From contig DDOS01000070.1 in the NCBI GenBank assembly GCA_002341805.1, positions 1 through 13,430 on the forward strand: DNA of 13,430 nucleotides, in the 5' to 3' direction. Below are positions 8,165 through 13,430 of the stretch, piece after piece (position 1 is the first letter of the stretch; every line of letters begins with the position of its first letter). This DNA is from Aquificaceae bacterium UBA2488. Its GTDB lineage: Bacteria; Aquificota; Aquificia; Aquificales; Aquificaceae. Made by a program: the position numbers and the translations under genes. The notes under the pieces were generated by a model. That model saw nothing but the letters and a program-made list of their open reading frames with translations. It made no database searches and had not been told where the DNA came from.

Positions 8165-8325
8165 ATGTATAAAGATGAGCTTGAAAATAGGTATTTGAGG
8201 ATATTTATATCCTCTACTTTTAAAGATACGCAAGAAGAGAGAGAGAGAGAAGACTTGCTAAGGAAGTTTTTCCTAATATAAGAAAGATTGTGAAAGAAAA
8301 AGACATAGAGGGACCACCTCTTTAA
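8165..8325 (+). pseudogene. Frameshifted and truncated DUF4062 N-terminal fragment
   Basis: From the ATG at 8165 the frame reads MYKDELENRYLRIFISSTFK, then DTQEEREREDLLRKFFLI, and stops at 8279-8281. RIFISSTFKDTQEER is the start signature of DUF4062, a domain usually found at the N-terminus of large multidomain proteins, often STAND/NACHT-type NTPases. The expected continuation is in another frame: AKEVFPNIRKIVKEKDIEG, ending PPL at a TAA at 8323-8325. The two halves meet at a (GA)7 tract (8237-8250); six GA units would join them into a protein of about 53 residues. Even so it lacks the rest of the domain and everything after it. It is therefore a relic, although its promoter and ribosome binding site look intact. 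The family call is fairly firm; any remaining function is not. Confidence 0.75.
8237..8250 (+). repeat. (GA)7 dinucleotide tract in the DUF4062 relic
   Basis: Seven GA units lie exactly where the reading frame of the DUF4062 fragment is lost. Removal of one unit, or gain of two, would restore the EER to VFPNIRK frame. Such tracts are prone to slippage, so this is the likely frameshift site. Confidence 0.8.
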
Positions 8326-8469
8326 TTGTGTAAATCTTTAAATGTGTAATAATATTTTATAGATGTTATTTTAAAGAATGCATTTAGACGGAAAGAGCAG
8401 AAAAGAATAGATATTATGAAAGGAAGACAAATACAAAACTTGCGGATATTGATATTAGAATTTTTATCT

Positions 8470-8560
8470 TGTCACTCTATAGTATTTTGACAAAAAGCGT
8501 GACAGTTGTAACTTTATGTTATAACGTAGTTTTAAGGCTTTTGATAATAAAAGCGTGACA
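8470..8560. repeat. Cluster of GTGACA motifs with two small hairpins
   Basis: AAAAGCGTGACA occurs twice as a direct repeat (8493-8504 and 8549-8560), each preceded by TTTTGA and separated by 56 bp start to start. TGTCAC at 8470-8475 is the inverted form of GTGACA. Between the repeats, GTTGTAAC/GTTATAAC (8505-8525, 5-base loop, one mismatch or G-U pair) and GCTTTT/AAAAGC (8537-8554, 6-base loop) can form hairpins. The cluster ends about 50 bp before the pyrD promoter. It could be operator sites for pyrD or the remnant of a small mobile or repeat unit; the sequence does not settle it. Confidence 0.45.
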
Positions 8561-8605
8561 ATATGAAAGAAAAGAAGTTTATAAACCTAAGAAAAGTAGT
8601 AAACC

Positions 8606-8621
8606 TGTTATAATATTAAAG
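8606..8621 (+). promoter_or_regulatory. Extended -10 promoter of pyrD, predicted leaderless
   Basis: TGTTATAAT at 8606-8614 is a perfect extended -10 element. It ends seven bases before the ATG at 8622. The expected transcription start is therefore at or next to the start codon, and no Shine-Dalgarno sequence is present. No recognisable -35 lies at 16-18 bp spacing, which an extended -10 can tolerate. Confidence 0.65.
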
Positions 8622-9548
8622 ATGGATCTTGAGATTACGCTTTTTGGACTTAAGTTTAAAAACCCTGTGTGGGTGGCTTCTGGAACGTTTGGTTATGGTG
8701 TAGAGGCAAAGGATATATACGATATATCAAAGCTCGGGGCTGTGGTGACAAAAGGTCTATCTTTAAGGCCAAGAGAGGGAAACGCCACTCCTCGTATAGC
8801 TGAGACGCCCTGTGGTATGCTAAACTCCATTGGCCTTCAAAATCCTGGTGTTGAAGCTTTTATTAAAAAAATATACCCAATTATAAAAAACATAGATACA
8901 CATTTTATCGCCAATGTATTTGGTGAAACTGAAGAGGAGTATATAGAGGTTATTAAAAGCTTGGAAACTGTGGATAAGATATCTGCTTATGAGTTAAATG
9001 TCTCTTGTCCCAATGTTAAAAAAGGTGGTGTGGTGTTTGGTCAAGACCCTTATGTTTTAAGGCATCTAATAGAATCCATAAAGTCTTTTGCCAAAAAACC
9101 ACTCTTGGTTAAACTATCTCCAAATGTTACTGATATAACAGAGTTTGCCAAAATATGCTTAGAGGCTTCTGCAGATGGTATTGTGCTTATAAACACCCTC
9201 ATTGGTATAAAGATAGATATAGAAAACCAAAGACCTTTTTTGGCCACAAAAACAGGTGGATTATCTGGCCCTGCTATACTTCCAATAGCGGTTAGAATGA
9301 TTTGGCAAACTTATGAAAAATATGGTAAAGCTATACCCATAATAGGTGTAGGAGGTATTACCACATATCAAGATGCATTAGAGCATATACTTGCAGGAGC
9401 AAGTGCTGTTCAAGTGGGTACTGCAAACTTTTATAAACCCTTAGCCCCTTTGGAGATAATAGATGGCATATCCTCATATATGTCAAAAAAAAAGATAAAA
9501 AACTTTAAAGACCTTATAGGAAAAGCCCATAGGCTTGATATAAAATGA
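8622..9548 (+). CDS. pyrD: Dihydroorotate dehydrogenase, class 1B catalytic subunit
   Basis: Oxidises dihydroorotate to orotate in pyrimidine synthesis, using FMN. The 308 residues fit the cytosolic class 1B enzyme. Visible motifs are the N-terminal [15 protein letters not shown] (12-26), [16 protein letters not shown] (62-77), the active-site loop [11 protein letters not shown] with catalytic-base Cys129 (Ser would indicate class 2), KLSPNVTDI, and KTGGLSGPA followed by IPIIGVGGI, the phosphate-binding end of the FMN barrel. There is no N-terminal membrane helix of the class 2 type. The class 1B enzyme normally works with PyrK, an FAD/2Fe-2S subunit that passes electrons to NAD; pyrK is not in this window. 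The stop overlaps the next gene as ATGA. Class 1A cannot be excluded wholly, but sequence and length favour 1B. Confidence 0.93.
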   Translation: MDLEITLFGLKFKNPVWVASGTFGYGVEAKDIYDISKLGAVVTKGLSLRPREGNATPRIAETPCGMLNSIGLQNPGVEAFIKKIYPIIKNIDTHFIANVFGETEEEYIEVIKSLETVDKISAYELNVSCPNVKKGGVVFGQDPYVLRHLIESIKSFAKKPLLVKLSPNVTDITEFAKICLEASADGIVLINTLIGIKIDIENQRPFLATKTGGLSGPAILPIAVRMIWQTYEKYGKAIPIIGVGGITTYQDALEHILAGASAVQVGTANFYKPLAPLEIIDGISSYMSKKKIKNFKDLIGKAHRLDIK

Positions 9549-10324
9549 AAATATTTGATTATAAACCTCTCATAGAAAACCGCCTAAAAGAGCTTTTAAA
9601 ACCCTTTGAACCAAAAGTTTTATATGAGGCTATGAGCTATTATGTGTTTCAAGAGGGTAAACGCATAAGACCTATTTTGAGCGTAATAGGTGGGCTTATA
9701 TCAGATGCGTACTCAGAAGATGCTATAACCTTAGGATGTGCTATTGAGCTTATTCACAACTATTCTCTCATACACGATGATTTACCAGAGCTTGATAACG
9801 ATGATGAAAGAAGGGGAAAACCCACTTGCCACAAGGTGTTTGGTCAAGATATAGCTCTTTTGGCAGGGGATGGTCTTTTGTCTTTGGCTTTTGATATACT
9901 ATCAGATAATTCTTTATATAAAAATCCCAAAAACCTTATAAAAGTGGTAAACTATGTTTCAAAAAACGCAGGTATAGAGGGTATGGTCTCAGGCCAGGTC
10001 TATGACATCAAAAAAGACAATGATTTTATAAAAATCTCTTCTTTAAAAACCGCCGCTCTTATTAAAACTTCATTATGCATTCCTGCAATACTCCAAGGGA
10101 TAGATATAAATGTATTAGAGAACATAGGACATAACCTTGGTATGGTATTTCAACTTGTGGATGATTTTGATGACAAAGACGGTGCTTACAAAACCCTTGG
10201 TGAAGAAAATATTATATCTTATATTAAAAGCTACAAAACCAAAACAAAACAGCTTATAGAATCCTTAGAATCCCCAAATAAAATATATCTTTACGAGTTT
10301 TTGGCTTTTATAACAAGAGAATAA
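9545..10324 (+). CDS. Polyprenyl synthetase, farnesyl/geranylgeranyl diphosphate synthase type (short)
   Basis: Condenses isopentenyl diphosphate with allylic diphosphates to make C15-C20 isoprenoid precursors for quinones and lipid carriers. Present are GKRIRP (38-43), the first Asp-rich motif DDLPELD (78-84, the DDX4D form of bacterial IspA/GGPP synthases) followed by [16 protein letters not shown] (146-151) and the second Asp-rich motif DDFDD (206-210). At 259 residues it is about 40 shorter than E. coli IspA. The loss lies after the second motif, where the usual GKxTYP-type stretch is replaced by the compact [17 protein letters not shown]. All catalytic aspartates are kept, so it is probably active. 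Product chain length cannot be fixed from sequence alone. It overlaps pyrD by 4 bp. Confidence 0.9.
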   Translation: MKIFDYKPLIENRLKELLKPFEPKVLYEAMSYYVFQEGKRIRPILSVIGGLISDAYSEDAITLGCAIELIHNYSLIHDDLPELDNDDERRGKPTCHKVFGQDIALLAGDGLLSLAFDILSDNSLYKNPKNLIKVVNYVSKNAGIEGMVSGQVYDIKKDNDFIKISSLKTAALIKTSLCIPAILQGIDINVLENIGHNLGMVFQLVDDFDDKDGAYKTLGEENIISYIKSYKTKTKQLIESLESPNKIYLYEFLAFITRE

Positions 10325-10350
10325 ATCATACAGATTATCCATTTTAGTCT

Positions 10351-10363
10351 TATAATTATCTTT
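10351..10363 (+). promoter_or_regulatory. -10 box of the DUF29 array, predicted leaderless
   Basis: TATAAT at 10351-10356 is followed by seven bases and then the ATG at 10364. This is the same geometry as in front of pyrD. No Shine-Dalgarno precedes this ATG, although copies 2 and 3 have perfect ones. The -35 region (about 10328-10333) is poor. Read-through from the preceding isoprenoid gene is possible, since no terminator lies in the 26 bp between its stop and this box. Confidence 0.5.
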
Positions 10364-10837
10364 ATGAGTACACTAAGTATTTCAAAAGAAGAGTTAAAAG
10401 CGTTATACGATAAGGATTTTCCACTCTGGGCTGAGATAAATTTAGAGCTTTTAAAAGAAAAATTATATGATATGGTGGATTGGGAGAATCTTCTGGAGGA
10501 ATTTGATTATATGTCAAAAGTGGATTTAAGAGCGTGTGTTAGCTATTTAACTATTATATTAGAGCATATGTATAAATTAGAGCACTTTAAAGATATAGCT
10601 GGGGGTGAGACCGCTGGTAATAGTTGGGCCAAAAGCATTAGAAACTCAAGAAGAATGATCGAAGCACTTTTAGATGATTATCCAAGTTTAAAATCAAAAT
10701 TACCCTTAGAGTTTGAAAAAGCCTGGAAATATGCTGTAGTAAATCTTAAAAACTGGCTTGATAACAATGGGTATGACCCAGATTCATTTAACTTTCCAAA
10801 AACCTGTCCTTATACATATGAGGAGGCAATGTCTTGA
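10364..10837 (+). CDS. DUF29 family protein, array copy 1
   Basis: A 157-residue protein of the DUF29 family, recognised by LYDKDFPLWAE (14-24), the LL..K..D..DWENLLEE helix (about 28-46), the ILEHMYKLEHF helix (64-74), YPSLKSKLP and the closing FPKTCPYTYEEAMS. The family is common in cyanobacteria and some thermophiles and has no established function. The protein looks all-helical, soluble and acidic, with no signal or membrane segment. It is the only copy with an ATG start; the ATG follows a -10 box without a Shine-Dalgarno. The end codes for both its own YEEAMS tail and the AGGAGG ribosome binding site of copy 2. The stop overlaps the next start as TTGA. By eye about four fifths of residues match copy 3 and rather fewer match copy 2. 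Confidence 0.9.
   Translation: MSTLSISKEELKALYDKDFPLWAEINLELLKEKLYDMVDWENLLEEFDYMSKVDLRACVSYLTIILEHMYKLEHFKDIAGGETAGNSWAKSIRNSRRMIEALLDDYPSLKSKLPLEFEKAWKYAVVNLKNWLDNNGYDPDSFNFPKTCPYTYEEAMS
10821..10837 (+). promoter_or_regulatory. Shine-Dalgarno inside copy 1 deciding the TTG start of copy 2
   Basis: AGGAGG at 10821-10826, part of the Glu-Glu-Ala codons of the copy 1 tail, lies seven bases before TTG at 10834-10836. The TTG overlaps the TGA stop of copy 1 (10835-10837). The same arrangement, base for base, recurs one period later, so translation is coupled by termination-reinitiation. Confidence 0.8.
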
Positions 10838-11307
10838 GTACACTAAGTATTTCAAAAGAAGAGCTAAAGCAGTTATACGATAAGGATTTTCCATTGTGGG
10901 CTGAAATAAATTTAGAGCTTTTAAAAGAAAAATTATATGATATGGTGGATTGGGAGAATCTTCTGGAGGAGATAGAAGACATGGGACTAAGACATTTAGA
11001 ATCATGTATTAGTTATCTTGCAATTATATTAGAACATATGTATAAGTTAGATCATTTTAAGAATATAGCGGGAGGCGAGAAGGCTGGTAATGGGTGGATC
11101 AAGAGCATAAAAAATGCAAGAGGAAGGATAGAACTTCTTTTTGATAGATATCCAAGTCTAAGGTCAAAGCTTCCTCAAGAGCTTCAAAATGCATGGAAAG
11201 AAGCAAGGCAAAATCTTATAGAATGGCTAAGAGATAACGATATTGATGAGGAGAAGTTTAATATACCAAAATCTTGTCCTTATACTTATGAGGAGGCAAT
11301 GTCTTGA
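10834..11307 (+). CDS. DUF29 family protein, array copy 2
   Basis: A 157-residue DUF29 paralogue. The first 46 residues match copy 1 except for Gln13 in place of Ala. After WENLLEE it departs strongly (EIEDMGLRHLESCISYL and, near the end, RDNDIDEEKFNIP), while the ILEHMYKL helix, AGGE and the CPYTYEEAMS tail are kept. The TTG start is supported by the AGGAGG just upstream and by homology to the ATG of copy 1 (both read on as STLSISKEELK). The IEDMG wording is closer to what I recall as typical of the family (EIESMG), so copy 2 may keep the more ancestral middle part. Function unknown. It ends in the same TTGA overlap as copy 1. Confidence 0.9.
   Translation: MSTLSISKEELKQLYDKDFPLWAEINLELLKEKLYDMVDWENLLEEIEDMGLRHLESCISYLAIILEHMYKLDHFKNIAGGEKAGNGWIKSIKNARGRIELLFDRYPSLRSKLPQELQNAWKEARQNLIEWLRDNDIDEEKFNIPKSCPYTYEEAMS
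11291..11307 (+). promoter_or_regulatory. Shine-Dalgarno inside copy 2 deciding the TTG start of copy 3
   Basis: AGGAGG at 11291-11296 sits seven bases before TTG at 11304-11306, which overlaps the TGA stop of copy 2. It is identical to the junction between copies 1 and 2. The last copy has GAAGAAGC in place of GAGGAGGC at this point, so it has lost the site where no gene follows. Confidence 0.8.
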
Positions 11308-11786
11308 GTACACTAACTATTTCAAAAGAAGAGCTAAAAGCGTTATACGATAAAGATTTTCCCCTATGGGCTGAAATAAATTTAGAGCTTTTAAAAGAAA
11401 AACTATACGACATGGTGGATTGGGAGAATCTTCTGGAGGAATTTGATTATATGTCAAAAGCAGATTTAAGAGCGTGTGTTAGTTATCTTGCTATTATATT
11501 AGAACATATGTATAAATTAGATCATTTTAAAGATATAGCTGGGGGTGAGATAGCGGGTAAGGGATGGATAAAAAGCATTAAAAATGCGAGGGATGATTTA
11601 AACGCTGTTCTTGATGATTATCCAAGCTTAAAATCAAAGCTTCCTTTGGAACTTCAAAAAGCTTGGAAGTATGCTGTGATAAATTTAAAAAAATGGCTAA
11701 GAGATAACGATATTGATGAGGAGAGGTTTAGTTTTCCAAAAGGATCACCCTATACTTACGAAGAAGCTTTGTTTAGGAGCTTCTAA
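11304..11786 (+). CDS. DUF29 family protein, array copy 3 (last)
   Basis: A 160-residue DUF29 paralogue with the same N-terminal 46 residues as copy 1 apart from Thr5. The middle follows copy 1 (EFDYMSKADLRACVSYL, LDDYPSLKSKLP, WKYAVINLKKW). The region after that follows copy 2 (LRDNDIDEE), so it looks like a mosaic of the two. The tail differs: SPYTYEEALFRSF replaces CPYTYEEAMS, losing the conserved Cys and the embedded ribosome binding site. The start is TTG, chosen for the same reasons as copy 2. The last 14 bp overlap the end of purC on the opposite strand. No terminator is seen after it. Function unknown. Confidence 0.9.
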   Translation: MSTLTISKEELKALYDKDFPLWAEINLELLKEKLYDMVDWENLLEEFDYMSKADLRACVSYLAIILEHMYKLDHFKDIAGGEIAGKGWIKSIKNARDDLNAVLDDYPSLKSKLPLELQKAWKYAVINLKKWLRDNDIDEERFSFPKGSPYTYEEALFRSF

Positions 11787-12471
11787 TAGAATTTAAAATT
11801 TTTAAATAACCCTCTTTTAAATCTCCTAAATCAAATCTAAATCTATCTTTGTCAAGTTTTTCTTTGGTGGTTTTATCCCAAAGTCTACAGCTGTCTGGAG
11901 ATATTTCATCTATTAGTATAATATCCCCTTCTTTGGTTTTGCCAAACTCTAGTTTAAAGTCTATTAGTTCTATATTTATGTTGTCAAAAAACGCTTTTAA
12001 GATATCGTTTACTTTTAAAGCAGTTTGTTTCATGATAGAGACATCTTCTTCGCTGCATAGATTTAGAAGTTTAACATGCTCTATACAGATAAGAGGGTCA
12101 TGGAGCTCGTCAGATTTATAAAACAGCTCCACCAGGGGTGGGTTTAACTCGGTGCTTTCTTTTATACCAAGGCGCTTGCAAAGACTCCCTGCTGCTTTGT
12201 TTCTCACCACCACTTCCACATCAAGGCGTTTGGCTTTTTTTACAAGCATAGAATTTTCGGATAGTTTTTTTATAAAATGGGTTTTTATATTATTTTTTTC
12301 TAAAAGCTCAAAAACAATGGATGTAATTTCTAAGTTTATTCTGCCCTTTTCTGATATATTTGCTTTTTTGATGGCATCAAAAGCTGTTACATCATCTTTA
12401 AATTTTATTATATAAGTATCGTCATCGTTTTCGTATACGATTTTGGCTTTGCCTTCATATAGCTTTTTCAT
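11773..12471 (-). CDS. purC: Phosphoribosylaminoimidazole-succinocarboxamide (SAICAR) synthase
   Basis: ATP-dependent ligase joining aspartate to CAIR in purine synthesis. The 232 residues match the compact bacterial PurC. Diagnostic motifs are LYEGKAK (4-10), FKDDVTAF (24-31), VVVRNKAAGS (87-96), DFKLEFG (171-177), DEISPDSCRLWD (188-199) and LDKDRFR (206-212). The ATG overlaps the stop of the upstream TPR gene as ATGA, and there is no Shine-Dalgarno, so translation is probably coupled. It appears to be the last gene of the rpsT operon. Its end overlaps DUF29 copy 3 by 14 bp tail to tail, leaving no intergenic space for a shared terminator. Usual purine-operon partners (purS, purQ) are not adjacent. 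Confidence 0.96.
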   Translation of the reverse strand: MKKLYEGKAKIVYENDDDTYIIKFKDDVTAFDAIKKANISEKGRINLEITSIVFELLEKNNIKTHFIKKLSENSMLVKKAKRLDVEVVVRNKAAGSLCKRLGIKESTELNPPLVELFYKSDELHDPLICIEHVKLLNLCSEEDVSIMKQTALKVNDILKAFFDNINIELIDFKLEFGKTKEGDIILIDEISPDSCRLWDKTTKEKLDKDRFRFDLGDLKEGYLKILNSIRSS

Positions 12472-13049
12472 GAGCTAATAAGAGATAGATTTAGCTGGGC
12501 TATGTTGGCATAATAGGTTTTAGGAAAAGCCTTTATAATCTCATTGTATATCGCTGCAGCTTTTAGATTATTGTTTAGCTTTTGATAGCATTGGGCTTCT
12601 AACATGAGAGCAGATGGCTTATTGAAAGCATTGTTTGGTATGGTATTTAATATGCTTATAGCTTGTTGATACTTTTTTTGATGGTATAATCCATAAGCAG
12701 CTCTTTCTTCATACTCATATCTATCTGGAAGGGTTTTAGCTTTAGTGGCTATCTCTTGGGAGAGTTTTACATCGTCCACTGGTATGTTGTAAAGTTGAGA
12801 TATACCTATTTCATAAGACATGGCTAAAATAGACATTGGGCTTTTAGAAAAATGCTCCGATACATACTTAGCTTGATTTAAAGCCCCTTGGTAGTTATTT
12901 TTCTGAAGTAAATCGTTTACTTTAAAAAGTTGATAACTAGCTTCATAGTTATAATCTTTTTCATGCTTTTTAAGAAAATAAAAACCTATAGCTACAAACA
13001 AAGCTGTCAAAGATAACGATACAATTGTAATAACCTTATTTTTGTCCAT
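12468..13049 (-). CDS. Membrane-anchored TPR-repeat protein
   Basis: A 193-residue protein with one N-terminal hydrophobic helix (about 6-26) after a short Lys-containing start, followed by KKHEKD. This suggests an inner-membrane anchor with the rest on the periplasmic or outer face. The remainder is helical with tetratricopeptide-like units at about 38-70, 113-140 and 144-178. The last unit (ALMLEAQCYQK, then AAAIYNEIIKAFP) is the clearest. The layout resembles YfgM/TPR_21-type proteins that assist the SecYEG translocon or envelope folding, but similarity is by architecture only and no specific partner can be named. The ATG lies 14 bp inside the end of rpsT, without a strong Shine-Dalgarno. 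Its stop overlaps purC. Confidence 0.85.
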   Translation of the reverse strand: MDKNKVITIVSLSLTALFVAIGFYFLKKHEKDYNYEASYQLFKVNDLLQKNNYQGALNQAKYVSEHFSKSPMSILAMSYEIGISQLYNIPVDDVKLSQEIATKAKTLPDRYEYEERAAYGLYHQKKYQQAISILNTIPNNAFNKPSALMLEAQCYQKLNNNLKAAAIYNEIIKAFPKTYYANIAQLNLSLISS

Positions 13050-13317
13050 TGGAAGCCAAAGCCTTATTTAGCATAAGTGTAATTCTTGAGGTTCTTCTGG
13101 CAGCCTCGTTTTTATGAATAGAGCCCTTTGAAGCTGCATGTTGAATCATACTCACTGTAAAAGGTAGTTGAGCTTTAGCGCTTTCTAAATCCTTCGCTTC
13201 TACAAGCTTCTTAAACTTCCTAATAGCAGTTTTCATCCTTGATACATGAAGGGCATTTATCTCACGTTTTCTTTCATCTCTTCTTGCTCTTTTAGCAGCT
13301 TGCCTTTTATTTGGCAT
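13036..13317 (-). CDS. rpsT: 30S ribosomal protein S20
   Basis: A small, basic, helical 93-residue protein that binds 16S rRNA in the 30S body. Family features are the Lys/Arg-rich start MPNKRQAAKRARRDERKR, the helix SRMKTAIRKFKKLVEAKD, and the C-terminal block around KGSIHKNEAARRTSRI. The length is slightly above the usual 85-90. The start is certain: AAGGAGG lies six bases upstream, preceded by a good promoter. The end overlaps the TPR gene by 14 bp, so S20, the TPR protein and PurC are probably made from one message. Confidence 0.97.
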   Translation of the reverse strand: MPNKRQAAKRARRDERKREINALHVSRMKTAIRKFKKLVEAKDLESAKAQLPFTVSMIQHAASKGSIHKNEAARRTSRITLMLNKALASNGQK

Positions 13318-13323
13318 CTAAAA

Positions 13324-13377
13324 CCTCCTTCTAAAAATAATACACTATATTATACCAAATACTTTTATAATTTACAA
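13324..13377 (-). promoter_or_regulatory. rpsT promoter and Shine-Dalgarno
   Basis: On the minus strand TTGTAA (13377-13372), a 17-bp spacer, and TATAAT (13354-13349) preceded by TGG form a sigma-70-type promoter with an extended -10. AAGGAGG (13330-13324) lies six bases before the ATG. The leader would be about 25 nt. Confidence 0.8.
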
Positions 13378-13409
13378 CTTTTTGTAAGATACACAAAATA
13401 TTTTATAAT

Positions 13410-13430
13410 CGCCCTGGGCAGGAGTCGAAC
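13410..13430 (-). tRNA. 3' end of a tRNA gene (partial, isotype not determined)
   Basis: Read on the minus strand, the edge shows GTTCGACTCCTGC, the T-loop and 3' side of a T-stem (expected partner GCAGG). CCAGGGC follows as the 3' acceptor strand and then a G discriminator base at 13410. The next bases are ATT, so CCA is not encoded. The anticodon lies outside the window. It lies upstream of the rpsT promoter on the same strand. Confidence 0.8.

Larger units (their letters stand above)
8033..8621. other. Gene-poor region between two operons (relics and repeats)
   Basis: About 590 bp with no intact gene. It contains a weak hairpin followed by a T-rich tract (8081-8106), a promoter-like TATAAT (8137-8142), a broken DUF4062 fragment, GTGACA motifs with small hairpins, and the pyrD promoter. 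From 8326 to 8465 I can assign nothing. A frame open from 8388 to 8558 has no start codon and no family likeness I recognise. The composition and broken frames suggest a degraded accessory insertion. Confidence 0.6.
10364..11786 (+). repeat. Tandem array of three DUF29 genes, 470-bp period
   Basis: Start codons at 10364, 10834 and 11304 are exactly 470 bp apart. A 65-bp block beginning at 10436 and 10906 is identical between copies 1 and 2, including third codon positions. Copy 3 (from 11376) differs from it at only three silent sites. Later parts of the genes diverge much more. This points to tandem duplication with ongoing gene conversion, or very strong constraint, over the 5' part. Confidence 0.9.

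Noticed and set aside
8388..8558. Plus-strand open frame of 56 codons (TERAEKNRYYERKTNTK and on)
   Set aside because: It has no start codon or Shine-Dalgarno and no family I could name; its second half runs through the repeat and hairpin cluster and becomes plain hydrophobic.
8493..8560. AAAAGCGTGACA direct repeats as a CRISPR array
   Set aside because: There are only two copies, the repeat is too short and imperfect upstream, and no cas genes are nearby.
10784..11005. Minus-strand frames of 64-73 codons across the DUF29 copy 1/copy 2 junction
   Set aside because: They are antisense to conserved, coupled DUF29 coding sequence and arise from its repeated codons.
11791..11807. AT-only palindrome (ATTTAAAATTTTTAAAT) as a terminator for the DUF29 array or purC
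   Set aside because: It lies inside the purC coding sequence, has no G or C pairs and no following T-run, so it is too weak to call.

Overview
The window looks like an AT-rich bacterial chromosome with very tightly packed genes. The sigma-54, GOGAT, DHOD 1B and DUF29 content would suit a member of the Aquificales such as Hydrogenobaculum. That assignment is inference from gene content and base composition, not from a database match.

Layout, left to right. (1) Positions 1-888, minus strand: a dienelactone hydrolase-type alpha/beta hydrolase whose stop overlaps the start of a DUF488 gene that runs off the left edge. (2) Positions 889-1467: mostly a decayed DUF29 gene on the minus strand, then the gltB promoter. 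(3) Positions 1468-8032, plus strand: gltB (glutamate synthase large subunit), rpoN (sigma-54) and an M24 metallopeptidase (Xaa-Pro type), each overlapping the next, so probably one operon. (4) Positions 8033-8621: about 590 bp with no intact gene. It holds a frameshifted, truncated DUF4062 fragment with a (GA)7 tract, a cluster of GTGACA motifs and small hairpins. (5) Positions 8622-10324, plus strand: pyrD (class 1B dihydroorotate dehydrogenase) overlapping a short farnesyl/geranylgeranyl diphosphate synthase-like gene. (6) Positions 10364-11786, plus strand: three tandem DUF29 paralogues with an exact 470-bp period, chained by TTGA stop/start overlaps. (7) Positions 11773-13317, minus strand: rpsT, a membrane-anchored TPR protein and purC, all overlapping, and tail-to-tail with the DUF29 array by 14 bp. 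(8) The right edge (13410-13430) is the 3' end of a tRNA gene on the minus strand.

How it fits together: the housekeeping genes cover ammonium assimilation (GltB), nitrogen-type transcription control (RpoN), pyrimidine and purine synthesis (PyrD, PurC), isoprenoid chain synthesis and translation (S20, tRNA). The accessory component is the DUF29 family: a live three-gene array about 9 kb from a fourth, broken copy, with a DUF4062 relic between them. Three transcription units (the hydrolase, pyrD and the DUF29 array) have a -10-like box only 6-8 bp before the ATG and no Shine-Dalgarno sequence, which suggests leaderless mRNAs. gltB, rpsT and the internal DUF29 genes instead have strong Shine-Dalgarno sequences.
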